From: Tetracentron sinense
Taxonomy: Eukaryota; Streptophyta; Magnoliopsida; Trochodendrales; Trochodendraceae
Assembly (NCBI GenBank): GCA_015143295.1
Contig: CM026564.1
Location: 12,636,416 to 12,700,415, forward strand
Reading direction: 5' to 3'
Length of the DNA: 64,000 nucleotides
The stretch's first letter is position 1, and every line of letters starts with the position of its first letter. A program made the translations under genes and the position numbers. Under the pieces are notes generated by a model. It saw only the letters and a list, made by a program, of their open reading frames with translations. It had not been told where the DNA came from and did no database searches. Of this stretch, positions 41,792-52,794 are shown in pieces.

Positions 41792-43021
41792 ATGAGATGC
41801 GGCAATTGGGGTCGTGGTTACCATACTCGAAGATCAAAGGGTGAGGTTCCGAGAGAGGAGGTGCCGCTTTACTTCACAAATGCTATGGATTCCATAGCAG
41901 AGACTTTGGCTTTATTGGTAGTCAGGCCTAATGTGGCTACTCCTACCCCACCGACTACTCCTGTGCCTCCGCCGGTGCATCATACCGTGGGACTTGAAGC
42001 TTTTCGAAGAGTACGACCTCCTACATTCTACGGGACTCTGGACCCAATGGTGGCAAAGGCATGAATTATGCAGTTAGAGAAGACCTTTCGGGCTCTCCGA
42101 TGTACTGAGGAGTAGCGGGTTGAATTGGCTTCCTTCGTGATGAAAGATGAAGCCGAGCATTGGTGGAGAGCTGCCCAAAGGCATAGGGATGTTGTGAAGG
42201 CAGGGGAACCATGGACATAGGCGGAGTTCCTAGACACCTTCCGTGAGAAGTATTTTCCCATGTTTATCCAGGAACAGAAGACAAAGGAATTCATGCTTTA
42301 GAGGAAGGAGCGATGAACGTAGCCGAGTATGAGGCTAAGTTCACCAAGTTGTCAAGATTTACCCCGCATCTGGTGGCAACTGAAGATCTGCGGGTTAGAA
42401 AATTTGAGATGACTTTGAAGGCATTCATCCGCGATAGGGTGTCCATCCTCCAAGTAGAATCCTGGAGGGAGATTATGGGAAAGGAGAAGATCATCGAGAA
42501 GAATGCAGAGGAGTTTATAAGGAGAAGGGATAGTGGCTTCGGGAGGAGCATGTCCCAGGGTCAGTCTAGTGGTTTGTCACAGTTTGAGAAGAGGACCAGG
42601 ACTGCACCATATCAGTTCTCTCAGCCGATGTTGGCTCAAAGGCCTCCTTTTGTGCCTCAGGCACCGTGCCCTACGACGTTACAGACTTCGAGGGTTACGC
42701 CTCCGGCTTCCTCCGCATCGTAGGCATTCAAGGAGTGCACCGTGTGTGGTCGTCGGCACAAGACTGAGGATTGCCATAGATTATCAGGTGGATGCTTTCA
42801 CTATGGTGAGGTTGGCCACGTGATTCGGGACTACCAATGTAAGCAATCACAGACTGGGCCACAGGGAGTCCGACCTCCAGGCAGGTAGACTTCGCTTCAG
42901 ATATCTTCATCTCAAGCCTCCAGATCCTTGCTACCCACCCAGCAGCCTCGTCAGGCTAATCAGGGTAGGGTATTTGTCATGACTGACCGAGACACACAGG
43001 CATCTGATGATGTGGTGCAAG
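41792..43021 (+). pseudogene. gag: Gag of E4
   Basis: The start MRCGNWGRGYHTRRSKG resembles the E2 start (MRRNTRGRG). The core AFRRVRPPTFYGTLDP and EAEHWWRAA is readable. TGA (42062) and two TAG (near 42112 and 42218) replace Trp/Gln-type codons, and a frameshift near 42297 shifts to the frame of MNVAEYEAKFTKLSRF (42313 on). The knuckles are CTVCGRRHKTEDC and CFHYGEVGHVIRD, the second having lost its second and last Cys. The frame reaches the intron donor at 43021 as in the other copies. Confidence 0.87.
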
Positions 43022-43165
43022 GTGCGCACAAGTTTGATATGATTAAAGTTCTAAAGTTGCCATGATGTATTATATGTATATATTTTATGTGGTGTTTGCT
43101 ATGCGTGTATCAACATGTATTAGGTATGTAGGTTATGTTATAACTTGGGTAGTTATAATTCTCAG
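43022..43165 (+). other. gag-pol intron of E4 (144 nt)
   Basis: Donor GTGCAAG|GTGCGC, acceptor ATAATTCTCAG|GTTCA. Splicing makes QGSLLVNECLA in phase. Although its length is a multiple of three, the retained intron stops at TGA 15 codons in. The body shares little sequence with E2, but position, phase and both sites are kept. Confidence 0.75.
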
Positions 43166-43763
43166 GTTCATTGTTAGTAAACGAGTGTTTGGCACTGGTG
43201 TTGATCGACACGAGATCCACTCATTCATTCGTCTTGCCTAGTTTTGGCAAAGGCTTTATGTCTGAGCCAAGTACACTACCTCAGGAGTTGTCTATTTTGA
43301 CTCCGCTGGGTAAGTCTGTTGAGGCTAATAAAGTGTATCTGGCAGTGTTGTGCAAGTCATGCAGCATGAGTTGCCAGTTGACCTGATCATTCTAGGATTT
43401 CAAGATTGGGATTTTGATGTTATCCTAGGTATGGATTGGCTCTTAGCTCACCATGGGCACATGGCGTGTTTCGAGAAAGTGGTGAACTTTAAACCCATGG
43501 GGTTGAAGCCGTTTCATTTTAGGAGACTTCAGAAGAGAGACATTGCTCGTTTTGCAGCTCTCAGTCTCACAAGTGTAGAAGTACAAGACTCCACATCCAT
43601 TCTGATTATGTGTGAGTATATGGATGTTTTTCCGGAGACCTTACCGGGATTACCTCCTGATCGGGCAATCGAGTATGCGATTGAGCTAGCTCCAGGCACG
43701 GCTCCGATTTCTAAGGCTTCGTATAGGTTGGCCCCTATCGAGCTTAAAGAGTTAAGGGAGTAG
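43166..43763 (+). pseudogene. pro: Protease and linker of E4
   Basis: LLVNECLALVLIDTRSTHSF shows the catalytic loop with Arg in place of Gly, so it is inactive. A frameshift near 43345 moves the rest to the frame 43350-43763: LPVDLIILGFQDWDFDVILGMDWLLAHHGHMACFE. The linker to RT ([19 protein letters not shown]) follows and ends at TAG 43761 (Gln codon in other copies). Confidence 0.87.
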
Positions 43764-44560
43764 TTGGAAGAATTGCAAGGCCTTGGCCTCATCCGGCCAA
43801 GTGTCTCACCTTGGGGAGCTCCTGTGCTCTTCGTGAAGAAGAAAGATGGGTCGATGCAGATGTGCATTGACTACAGGCAGTTAAACAAGGTCACTATCAA
43901 GAATCGTTATCCATTACCTTGGATAGAAGACTTGTTTGACCAGCTGAAGGGTGCAAGGTTTTTCTCAAAGATTGACCTTCGATCGGGTTATTATCAGTTG
44001 AAGATCAAGAAGGAAGACATTCTGAAAACGACATTCAGAACCCAATACGGTCACTACAAGTTTCTAGTGATGTCCTTTGGTCTGACTAACGTACCGACTG
44101 CATTTATGGATCTGATGAACCGGGTGTTCAGATCATCTCTCGATCGGTGTGTGATTGTGTTCGTCGATGATATCCTGGTGTATTCATAGACACAGGATGA
44201 TCACACGAGAGATCTTGGCCTGGCATTGCAGACTCTTCGAGAGCATAACCTGTATGCTAAGTTGAGCAAGTGCGAGTTCTGGCTGGACAAGGTGTCATTT
44301 TTTGGTCATGTAGTGTCTACCGAGGGTATCTCAGTTGATCTTGCGAAAGTCAAGGCAGTGATGAATTGGGAGAGGCCGTAGAGTGTTATCTAGATTCGTA
44401 GTTTTCTCAGCTTGTCAGGATACTACAGGAGGTTCATGGAGGGATTTTCCAGCTTAACAGCTCCGCTTACCTACCTCACGTGAAAGAACGCTAAGTTCAC
44501 TTGGAGTGAGAAGTGTGAGGCAAGTTTTCTAGAGTTGAAAAAGAAGCTTACCACTGCCCC
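43764..44560 (+). pseudogene. rt: Reverse transcriptase of E4
   Basis: The frame 43764-44189 covers [49 protein letters not shown] and FVDDILVYS, then stops at TAG 44187. Beyond it the thumb (KCEFWLDKVSFFGHV, EGISVDLAKVKAVMNWERP) is readable with stops at 44380 and 44392. Active-site residues are intact. Confidence 0.87.
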
Positions 44561-46489
44561 TGTTCTCACAGTTTCGTCTAGAAGTGGTGGCTTCGAAGTC
44601 TACAGTGATGCTTCACTTGTCGGGCTTGGGTGCGTTCTTATGTAGCATAAGCAGGTGGTTACCTATGCTTCTCATCAGTTGAAGGAGCATGAGCAGAACT
44701 ACCCCATGCATGATCTAGAACTTGCCGCCGTCGTCTTTGCGCTAAAGATTTAGCATCACTACCTCTATGGGGAAGAGTTCGTTGTGTTTACGGATCACAA
44801 GAGCTTGAAGTATCTCTTCTTTCAGAAAGAATTGAATATGAGGCAGCATCAATAGATAGAGTTCATGAAGGACTATGATTGTTCCATTCAGTACCATCCA
44901 AGTAAGGCGAACGTAGTAGCCGATGCTCTTAGCACGAAACCTTAAGGGGTTATGGCACATTTGATGGTACAAGAGTGGAAGTTATTGAAAGATATGTGTA
45001 ACTTAGGCACGACTCTCACGCACGTTACCTATGGGCCGGTGATGTTAAACATCTCAGTTAGGCCGTATATCTTGGACCGGATTAAGGAGTTGCAGAATTC
45101 GGACACTGAGTTGCTTGCTTACCAAGACAAGTCGGTTAGTAGTGGCAGTCAGGAGTTTGCTTTGAATGATGATGGTACCATCGCATTCAAAGGCAGGTTG
45201 TGTATTCCCATCAACATAGTATCGAAGGGTGAGATCTTGGACAAGGCTCACCGATCCAAGTACACAGTACATCCGGGAGGTACCAAGATGTACCAAAATC
45301 TTAAGAGGCACTACTGGTGGTGAAACATGAAGAGGGAAGTCACAGAATATGTTTCTTAATGTTTGGTATGCCAGCAAGTGAAGGCCGAACATCAGAGGCC
45401 GACAGGTCTTTTACAGTCCCTCCCTATTCTGGAATGGAAATAGGAGAATATCTCGATGGATTTCATCGTGGGCTTGCCGTGGATGACGAAGGGCTCCGAT
45501 GCTATCTGGGTGATAGTTGATAGATTGACAAATTCTGCACACTTTCTTCCGTACCAGACTACTTTCAGTTCGAATCAATTGGTAGCTTTGTATATTAAGG
45601 AGGTGGTCCGTCTGCATAGGGTGCTGATTTCCATCGTGTCTGATTGAGATCCTAGGTTTACTTCCAGGTTATGTAAAACTTTTTAGGGCGCTATGGATTC
45701 TCAGTTAGATTTCAGCACCGCCTCTCAAACCGATGGGCAGACTGAACGGGTAAACCAGGTTGTAAAGGATATGCTCCAAGCTTGTATGTTAGACTTTCAT
45801 GGCAGTTAGGAGGAACACTTGCCATTGGTTGAATTTGCCTACAACAACAGTTACCAGACAAGCATCCAAATGGCGCCTTTTGAAGCTCTATATGGTCGCA
45901 GTTGTAGATCTCCTCTATACTAGGACGAAGTTGGTGAGAGGAAAGTACTGGGTCCTGAATTGATTGAGCAGACCGCAAAAAGGGTCAAAATCATTAGGGA
46001 GCGATTGAAAACTGCTCAAGATAAGCGGAATAGCTATGCGGACACTCGCCGTAGAGATTTGGAATTCCAAGTTGGGGATCGGGTCTTTGTGAAGATTTCG
46101 TCGAGCCGGGGAATCATGTGGTTCGGGAAGAAAGGAAAGCTCAGCCCTAGGTATGTGGTGCCATTTGAGATCATCACTAGGGTTGGGGAGGTTGCTTACA
46201 GGGTAGCCCTACCACCTCACATGGCAGCGGTCCATAATGTATTTCACGTTTCCATGCTCAGGAAATACATTCTGGATCTATCCCACATCATTGCTCTTGA
46301 TCCCATGGAGATTTGAGAAGATCTCACTTTGGTTGAACAACCAGCTCAGATCATGGATCATCGAGATCAAGTCTTACGTACCAAGACTATTCTGTTGGTC
46401 CTCGTGAAATGGCAGCACCATTTTGCAGAAGAAGCTACGTGGGAGTGTGAAGCGGAAGTGAGGGAAAAGTACCCTCATTTGTTTTCTTG
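44561..46489 (+). pseudogene. int: RNase H, integrase and chromodomain of E4
   Basis: RNase H pieces ([23 protein letters not shown]) and integrase pieces ([12 protein letters not shown] finger, [44 protein letters not shown]) lie in one frame, broken by TAG or TAA at 44643, 44751, 44855, 44943, 45357, 45440, 45808 and 45921 and by TGA at 45321, 45645 and 46316. About 15 nt are lost before TERVN. A 119-codon open stretch (45960-46316) holds the GPF-like part [12 protein letters not shown]. The chromodomain remnant reads LVLVKWQHHFAEEATWE. It ends at TGA 46489. Confidence 0.87.
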
Positions 46490-46560
46490 ATTTTCAGACT
46501 ATGTAATTGTTCCTTTTTGTTCTTTTGGTGTCGTTCCAATTTCGAGGATGAAATTTTTGT

Positions 46561-46572
46561 AAGGGGGGAGGA
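46561..46572 (+). other. Polypurine tract of E4
   Basis: AAGGGGGGAGGA immediately before the 3' LTR. Confidence 0.93.
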
Positions 46573-46792
46573 TGTAGAACCCCGAATCTTCATTTCACTA
46601 AGTAGTGAATAGTGTTCAAGGTAGTCTTGTACATTAATGAGTTTATGCTAAAGAAAATGTTTGGATATATAGTGTACACGTGTTGATGGATATATATAGC
46701 CTAGAATAGTGTGTTTTCGATGCATAAGGTATTGGAATTGGATTGGAGAAGGTCCAAGTAGTGGAAAAAGGGTTTTGCAGCAAAACAGGAGA

Positions 46793-46970
46793 GCACCGAT
46801 CGCTCGGTGATAAACACCGATCGACCGGTCATCTACCAATCGCTCGGTATCTGTTGACTGGTTAACTATTTTGTATAGGGAAAAATTCCAAAGAGGGTGT
46901 TTTCAACCAATCGCTCGGTCGAAAACACCGATCGCTCAATCCTGATCACCGATCGATCGGTTATACGCAA
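46793..46970 (+). promoter_or_regulatory. CGATCGCTCGGT cluster, E4 3' LTR
   Basis: Seven variants of the motif, with the box TTGTATAGGGAAAAATTCC in the middle, end about 50 bp before the TATA box. Confidence 0.6.
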
Positions 46971-47017
46971 ATTTTCTTCATTAAGGGTTTTTAAGTATTT
47001 AGCCAACCACCCTTTGC

Positions 47018-47027
47018 CTATAAAAGG
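47018..47027 (+). promoter_or_regulatory. TATA box, E4 3' LTR
   Basis: CTATAAAAGG, the best TATA match in the window, 40-50 bp after the motif cluster. Confidence 0.7.
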
Positions 47028-47229
47028 CTCAGTTCATGCTTTAGGGTTTCAGAAACCCTTGAGGCTTATTTTGAGAGGGTTTTGAGAGGAAGAAGAAGGA
47101 GAAAGCTAAGGGAGTTGCTCAAGCTTGAAGAGAAGATCAAATCTTCCCTTCTTTACTGTTTCTTAACAAAGAACTCGAAGTTCTCACGTGTTCCAAGCCC
47201 TTGGAATCAAAGTCATTGATTTCGCCAAG

Positions 47230-47960
47230 GTAGATACATTCTACTACCAACCTTGTGATAATACTAGTTACCACATGATGTTCTTCTTATTCTATACAAT
47301 AAATCTTGATTTGATATGGTGTGTGAGGTTGTTTTTATACTTGGATGTAAACTATTACTATTATGCACTCTATGTGCTTGGTTTAGTGCCTCTAAGGGTT
47401 TTTGGTGTTGCAATATGTTATTACTCTCATATGTTCGCATGTCTCACATGAATCGGGGTTTTTCCATGGATTTCTCATAGTTGTAGAAATGATTTTTAGT
47501 AAAGGACTCACATGATGATTTTTAAGAAACTCCTTGATATTGTCTAAGATCGGTTCACAAGCTCTAAGGATCATGTTAAACTCACAATAACTCTATGATA
47601 ATGTCTAAGATCGGTTCACAAGCTCTAAGGATCACAAATGTAAATGTTCTAAGATCTCCATGGTTATGCTCTATGGTTTTGCTCTACGGTATTGCTCTAA
47701 GTCTCTATGGATCATAAATGACTCTAAGGAACTCTATGGATTTAACTCAATGAACTCACAAGGCTATGATTATCACATGACTCACACGGCTTTGGTTTAA
47801 GGATTTCATCATACATACTATTTCACGGTTAATACTCTTCAATGTGTTTTAAGGATTTCAATCTCCATGATTTGCATGCTCCATGATATTATTGCTTATT
47901 GTTAGTAGTATGTATACGCTGAGTATTCCACGCTCAGCCAATATCTATTATCATCGGCAG
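47230..47960 (+). other. Predicted intron in E4 3' LTR
   Basis: Donor CGCCAAG|GTAGATAC, acceptor CATCGGCAG|GTGCAC. A perfect GCTGAG/CTCAGC hairpin is at 47918-47938. The acceptor is kept although the overlapping ATG is lost. Confidence 0.58.
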
Positions 47961-48094
47961 GTGCACGGGTTCCTTTTGACTTGTGCGGTTCGAAACCTTG
48001 GGTAAAGGAAGAATACTTCAACCCAGAGCCTTCTATGGACCACTACCAGGATGATGGCCCGCTAGATAGGCGTCATGACTTTGATTTCTGTTGA
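47961..48094 (+). CDS. LTR small acidic protein, E4 copy, no ATG
   Basis: Read from the splice acceptor in the same phase as the others: ARVPFDLCGSKPWVKEEYF, then a tail of about 23 residues ending HDFDFC. The PFD.C...PWV.EEY core is clear although the LTR is far from the E2 and E3 subfamily. Here ATGTCGGCAG is TTATCATCGGCAG, so the frame has no ATG of its own; it could be read only as a second exon or from another start. This copy argues that the core outlives the start codon, or that it has decayed. Confidence 0.4.
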
Positions 48095-48381
48095 CTACAA
48101 TAGTTAGAAGGATATGATATTTTGATAAGTGAGAGTGGGGCTTGTCCACTCCACATTTTGGATTTATACACATGTGTATTTGTTGGTCCAAACTTGAACT
48201 AATCGATAGGAGAAATTATTGTAAGTTGCTTCTGCTATGTGTTTTTAAATCGTTTTCGCTATGTATGTCTGTGTACTCTGACAGGTTGTTACGTGTGCCT
48301 TATGTATCATATGGGATGTATGATACGGCGGTCACGAGCTAAAGTATCCCTAACTCCTAGGGATTATTTTGGGTCGCGACA

Positions 48382-48386
48382 CTTAA
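48382..48386. repeat. TSD of E4, right copy (CTTAA)
   Basis: Matches 41308-41312. Confidence 0.9.
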
Positions 48387-48821
48387 TCATATTTTATTGT
48401 TTGTTCAAGGGACCTATGGTCAATCTAAGATATATTGAGCTTTTTCACCAAATAAACCACTTAAGGATTTTTACAAGAAATCCTAGACAGACCACACTTA
48501 CTACCTAGACTAAGACCTGATGAGGATGATCCTTTGGCTTCAATGGTCTTCAACAGCAGTGTCTTGAAGACAATATTCCAAAATCCTTTTGCTTATAGTT
48601 AAACATCTTCTTAGATCTTTGATTTGGAATTTTCATCATGTCTTGACTTGGTCTTTATCATTGAAGGTTCTTGAATTTTTGCTTCAAATCCCTTCTCTAA
48701 TTCTTGATTAATGTAGATTAAATTGCTCATAAATGACATTAGTATTACAAGAGTCATTTCATTATCTATGTCATCATTAAAACTATTTGAGGGTCATATG
48801 GTTGTAACCTTAAGGCTAACA
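48387..48821 (-). mobile_element. SIRE LTR C4, right part
   Basis: On the minus strand it starts TGTTAGCCTTAAGG at 48821, the same start as the SIRE LTR at 58152 (TGTTAGCCTTTAGG). GGGACCTATGGTCAATCTAAG is shared with 58000. It contains no gene. Confidence 0.7.
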
Positions 48822-48899
48822 TTGTTGTGTTTGAATCACATGGTCTTGTCTTGCTTGCCTTGTCATGCTTGACTTGTCTTGTTTCCTTGAAGCTAGATG

Positions 48900-49210
48900 T
48901 TAGTGCCCTGGGTGGTTAGTACCCGAACTATGAAATGGACGGATATACTAGCCTCACTAACATACTTGACCGACCCAATGTCCAACAATATCATATTTTT
49001 CCTTGAAGCCAGATATGACATATCCTTGGATATGCCCTATCCTTGACTGGCCCAATGTCCAGCATCATCATGTTTTTCCTTGAAGCCAGATATGACATAT
49101 CCTTGGATATGTCCTATCCTTGACCGGCCCAATGTCCGGCATTATCATGTTTTTCCTTGAAGCCAGATATGACCTATCCTTTGATATGTCATATCCTTTA
49201 CCAGCCCAAT
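48900..49210 (-). repeat. Tandem 78-bp array with palindromes
   Basis: Three copies of a unit containing GACATATCCTTGGATATG, GGCCCAATGTCC and TTTTTCCTTGAAGCCAG. A GTTAGTACCCGAACTATG unit at 48915 resembles the last units of the hairpin array at 2552-2655. Confidence 0.85.
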
Positions 49211-49915
49211 GTCCAGCATCCTTATGCATTGCGTGGAATCACGTGTCTTGTCTTGGCTTGTTTTCATATACTTATATTTAGGAATTTTGGTTATACATGC
49301 ATGCATGCTTGTGCATAGTGCATTGTGAATATCATAATGGAATGGAAGTACTTAAAAGAATAACATATAGCCTTCAAACATTTATATGGGCATGGAAGAT
49401 CTTAAAGAAAGAAAACATATATAGGCATGATAGAAATGGAACATTTTTAGAAGAACCTTCAAAGCATCATAGTACTCTTGGAAAAACTTTAAACATGGAA
49501 GTCTTGGCACTAGGCATCATACATTGCATAGATCATGGTTACTTAGCCTATTACACTCATATCATACTTTATAGTTAGTATAATTTAGGGAAAACATAGT
49601 AGATTTAGAAATTGGAACATATGTATACATCTCTACCCTTTCAAACTTGGAAACCTAAGCTATGAATCTAGGTTATCACTAAGCTAGGTAGTAGAAAGTA
49701 CTAACCTTGAAGATTGGAGAAGATCTTGAGAATACTTGAGAAATGAGATCCAAGCTTTAAAAAAGAAGGACATTTGCTTGAGAGAAGAGATCCAAGCTCC
49801 AATTAATCATCCAACAAACCTTTGCTCTAACAGTAGTTCTTCCCTTCTTCCTTCTCTAAAATCTCTTAAATGCAAGCTTGAGGGTTTATGAAACCCTCAA
49901 CCCACAAAAATTGGG

Positions 49916-49924
49916 TTTATATAG
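49916..49924 (-). promoter_or_regulatory. TATA box of the minus LTR
   Basis: CTATATAAA on the minus strand, about 50 bp downstream of the GGTCGACCGGT cluster. Confidence 0.6.
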
Positions 49925-49979
49925 GAAACGAGGAGGTCAAAAGACCATCCTACCCTTAAATATTTGGTGAAACAGACCA

Positions 49980-50165
49980 AATGGCAAAATTTTGAGGGAT
50001 TAGTCGACCGGTAATGAGGAGCAGTTGACCTGTCCAAACACCCCTCTCTGGAATAAAATCCCATACAAAAAGTGCGACATCGGTCGACCGGTAATGGGTA
50101 TCGGTCGACCAGTAATGGGTATCGATCGACCGGTAGCAAAATCGGTCGACCGGTTTTGCCCCGTT
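49980..50165 (-). promoter_or_regulatory. GGTCGACCGGT motif cluster
   Basis: Six or more copies of CCGGTCGACCG or close variants, with the conserved box CTCTCTGGAATAAAATCCC in the middle. The motif differs from the CGATCGGT type but occupies the same place before the TATA box. Confidence 0.6.
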
Positions 50166-50394
50166 TCTTGCCACTTTTGCTGTTTTTTTTCTCATTTTTA
50201 ACACTTAGAACATTTTTACTCTTAAAACCCAAACATGAAACCTAGAATATCTTTTCATTGCACACACAACACGAAACTTGAGTGAACCCCATTTTTCATT
50301 AAAACCAACCATACAACACATAAGGCTTCAAGCCTTCACCAACACTAATCACACACTATTCCCCGACTATACAAATTAGATTCGGGGTTCTACA

Positions 50395-51540
50395 ATAACA
50401 TTTCATAAAACTTGCTTAATCCAAGCATACAAGGCGAGATAACATAGTTCTCCAAATGGTAATTATAAAATTTCGACATCAAATCTAAAACAATCCTACA
50501 TAAGTATGATCAGGAAGTAATATCCACCAAGGACGTAAAATCGAACAAGTATAACTCTAAGTGACAACCATCCATAGGGAAACAAACTACCAAGGTTTTA
50601 ATACAATAACCCAGCCCAAATACTCACTAATAATAAGGGAAATGATCTAACTCTCTAGCCTCCTCAGAAAAAGGGTCACCTTCTTCGTCGGTCCCACAAG
50701 CGTCTTCTATCCAAGGCTCAGCAAAAATCACTGGCTCTAAACCTGCCATGACAAAAGTCTGGCTGAGTACCAAAGCACTTGGTGTATATACAATCCAATT
50801 AAATATCATGTTAACCTGCATTTAGTTAGTACCATAATGAATAGCATAATCATATAATTCATCAATCAGAGTGTGTAGAAACATGTAGGCATAATAATCC
50901 ATATCATCATCTTGACTCGTGACTTTGTGAGACTCTTGCACTTAATATACCGGTGCTTATGCAATCATACACTTATGAGCATCATATGCTTTTTGAACAC
51001 CTTTATCAGATGCAATTTGGGATCATGAGGTCGCACACTTATGCACATACATATGCCTCTGAGCAATCCTATCAGCTTATGCAATATAAATCATGATATC
51101 ATACATTCATGAGCACAAATATTCTTTTAGCAACTTAACAATACCCAAGCAGTCCTACCCGAGTTTTTGCTCATATGCAACAGCGTAATAATACTCATGC
51201 ATTCCTACTAGTCATGAATGATCTTTTCCAACTTAAGAGATCTTTACAAGCTTAACAGTTCTTTACCAGCTTAACAGCTCTTTCCCAGCTTAACAATTCT
51301 TTCCTCATTCGTGCCCTTGTGAGACTCCTTACTTAACATGCAAGTGAACTTGTGCAACAGTGTCGCAATTGACATTCGAGTTAATCACCTCTTAGAGTCC
51401 GGTTCTCCGCTAAGGAACTCTATAAGGTTCATTAAGTCTTGATTAGAGAATTCTCGACATAGAAAATCTTACTCTAAGTGTGACTAACCCAAATACCAAC
51501 TACCATACAGAATAATTAGGGCATAATTTAGCACAACAAG
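50395..51540 (-). mobile_element. Gypsy LTR fragment, minus strand
   Basis: The U5 side of another LTR. It has the small frame (50627-50749), the acceptor CATGGCAG|GTTT (intron end near 50743), and intron-like sequence to about 51540 with decayed repeats (AGCTTAACAGTTCTTT at 51240-51300, TCATGAGCA at 50980-51110). The LTR end is not recognisable and the donor was not found. Confidence 0.5.
50627..50749 (-). CDS. LTR small acidic protein, diverged minus copy
   Basis: A 40-codon frame from ATG 50749: MAGLEPVIFAEPWIEDACG, then DEEGD, ending EARELDHFPYY. PWIE is the shared core; PFDIC is replaced by PVIFA. The end LDHFPYY matches the end of the S2 copy (LDHWPF), which the E2/E3 copies lack, so two subfamilies of the peptide exist. 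The frame is open 24 codons further upstream but the homology begins at this Met. Confidence 0.5.
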   Translation of the reverse strand: MAGLEPVIFAEPWIEDACGTDEEGDPFSEEARELDHFPYY

Positions 51541-51782
51541 AATGTAAAGTCCATGTTTTAGTGTTGTCTTATTCCGGTGTCAAAACAAGTGAGTCTAGGT
51601 GATTAGTTGTGTATCGTGTGTCATTGCCTTCAAGCATCCACGACAAGTGAAGTTGAAGACCGAAGAAGATTGGTTGAAGACTCGGTTGATCATATCCTTC
51701 GTTTCACTCATAGGATGGTAAGTGGCCTAGATACCATGTTACCTTAGGTGGGAATTGACTTAGAATAATCATAATATAGATA
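51541..51782 (+). mobile_element. LTR-like leader segment, unclassified
   Basis: No gene. It contains GAAGACTCGGTTGATC and an ATAGGATG|GTAAGTGG donor-like site (51716), similar in plan to 55080-55145. It is the left flank of S2; the right flank repeats TTGACTTAGA..AATCAT. Confidence 0.3.
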
Positions 51783-51787
51783 CCTTA
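51783..51787. repeat. TSD of S2, left copy (CCTTA)
   Basis: Partner at 53974-53978. Confidence 0.9.
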
Positions 51788-52324
51788 TGTAGAACCCCGG
51801 ATCTTGATGGCCATGTACGACGAATGATATCATATACTAAAGCATGTAAGAATGTATTTATGGTGTATGGGTGTTTGGAATGAAATAGGCAAGAGTATAG
51901 AATACTCTTGAGTATTGACAAGGGTTATGCCTTGGCATACCCTCGACTCTAAATAGCCCTAGCGTTCACACCGCTCGTCAGAATCAAGCGATTCTTGGAT
52001 TTTTAGAAAGGTAATTGAACCCTCTTTGGGGTTCATGTTGATCACTTGTCTTGGTTTTGAGTTGGTGTTAGGTCAAAAGACCGATTTCTGAAGTCGGGTC
52101 TGTTTAAAATCTGGATTGACGAAACCCAATTTCGGATCAGTCAGGTTTAGGGGCAAAATGGTCCAAGAAAAAGGAATAATTTGAAGTTGTGAAAAAAATG
52201 AAAGTTGTTCTCCTTCAAAATAAAAATCCAACACAAGTTGAATCGTCAAAATCAGACAAGCGAGTCAAAAGTTATGGCCGAGATACGAAAACGCAAAAAT
52301 ACTGAAGCTTTCTGCAAAAGTTGC

Positions 52325-52515
52325 GATCGCTCGTAGGGACCCTACGAACGATCGTAGCGGAGCTACGAACGATCGTAGAGTTTCTACGATCGATCGTAAA
52401 GCCCCAGAAATGCTAGAAACTCTCGGGTGAAACTACGATTGATCGTAGGAAGCTACGATCGATCGTAGAAGGCTACGATCAATCGTAAATCGCTACGAAC
52501 GATCGTAGATACGCG
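52325..52515 (+). promoter_or_regulatory. TACGATCGATCGTA motif cluster, S2
   Basis: Ten palindromic units such as CTACGATCGATCGTAG and CTACGAACGATCGTAG in 190 bp, ending 50 bp before the TATA box. The core GATCG is shared with the other clusters but the flanks are different. Confidence 0.62.
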
Positions 52516-52563
52516 ATTTTACTTTCTTGGATGCGATTTTTTAGGGGTTTTTCACCCCTTACA

Positions 52564-52573
52564 CTATAAATAG
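52564..52573 (+). promoter_or_regulatory. TATA box of S2
   Basis: CTATAAATAG, identical to the S1 box. Confidence 0.68.
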
Positions 52574-52794
52574 AAGACTTTAGGAGGGTTTTTGGGTTAC
52601 CCTAAACCAAGGAGAGTTCCTAGAAAGAGAAGGAAAGGATCTTGAGCATTCCAAAGAGGGTTTTGCTTGAAACCAAGAAGAGCTTCAATCAAGGGTTGGA
52701 TCTTCCCCAAATCAAGCTTGGATCATTCAAATCAAGTGAGGATTTCTCAAGGGGTTTCTTCAACCTAGAAATTGATCCAAAGAGGTTAGTAAAC

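Larger units (their letters stand above)
41313..48381 (+). mobile_element. Chromovirus E4 with deleted 5' LTR
   Basis: A Tekay-like element with both outer ends and TSD (CTTAA) intact. An internal deletion at 41769 removes about 1.35 kb of the 5' LTR, the PBS and the gag leader. Gag, intron, protease, RT, RNase H, integrase, PPT and a full 3' LTR follow. It is more diverged from E2 and E3 than they are from each other and is full of stops. Confidence 0.93.
46573..48381 (+). repeat. 3' LTR of E4, complete
   Basis: 1809 bp, TGTAGAACCCCGAATC to TTGGGTCGCGACA. It has the cluster (46793-46970), a clear TATA box, the shortest LTR intron here (731 nt) and the small frame. A two-copy repeat ATAATGTCTAAGATCGG / TTCACAAGCTCTAAGGATC lies at 47535-47635 inside the intron. 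There is no CATATC palindrome. Confidence 0.93.
48822..50394 (-). mobile_element. Gypsy LTR, minus strand, 3' truncated
   Basis: On the minus strand it starts TGTAGAACCCCGAATC at 50394. It has its own motif alphabet (GGTCGACCGGT, 49980-50165), a TATA box (49916-49924) and a donor TCTTCAAG|GTTAGTAC (intron start 49705). Its array (48900-49210) contains CATATCC/GGATATG palindromes. The acceptor and small frame are lost at the SIRE insertion point (48821). Confidence 0.75.

Noticed and set aside
43022..43165. In-frame readthrough of the 144-nt E4 intron as coding sequence
   Set aside because: The retained frame meets TGA after 15 codons, and both splice sites match the other copies.
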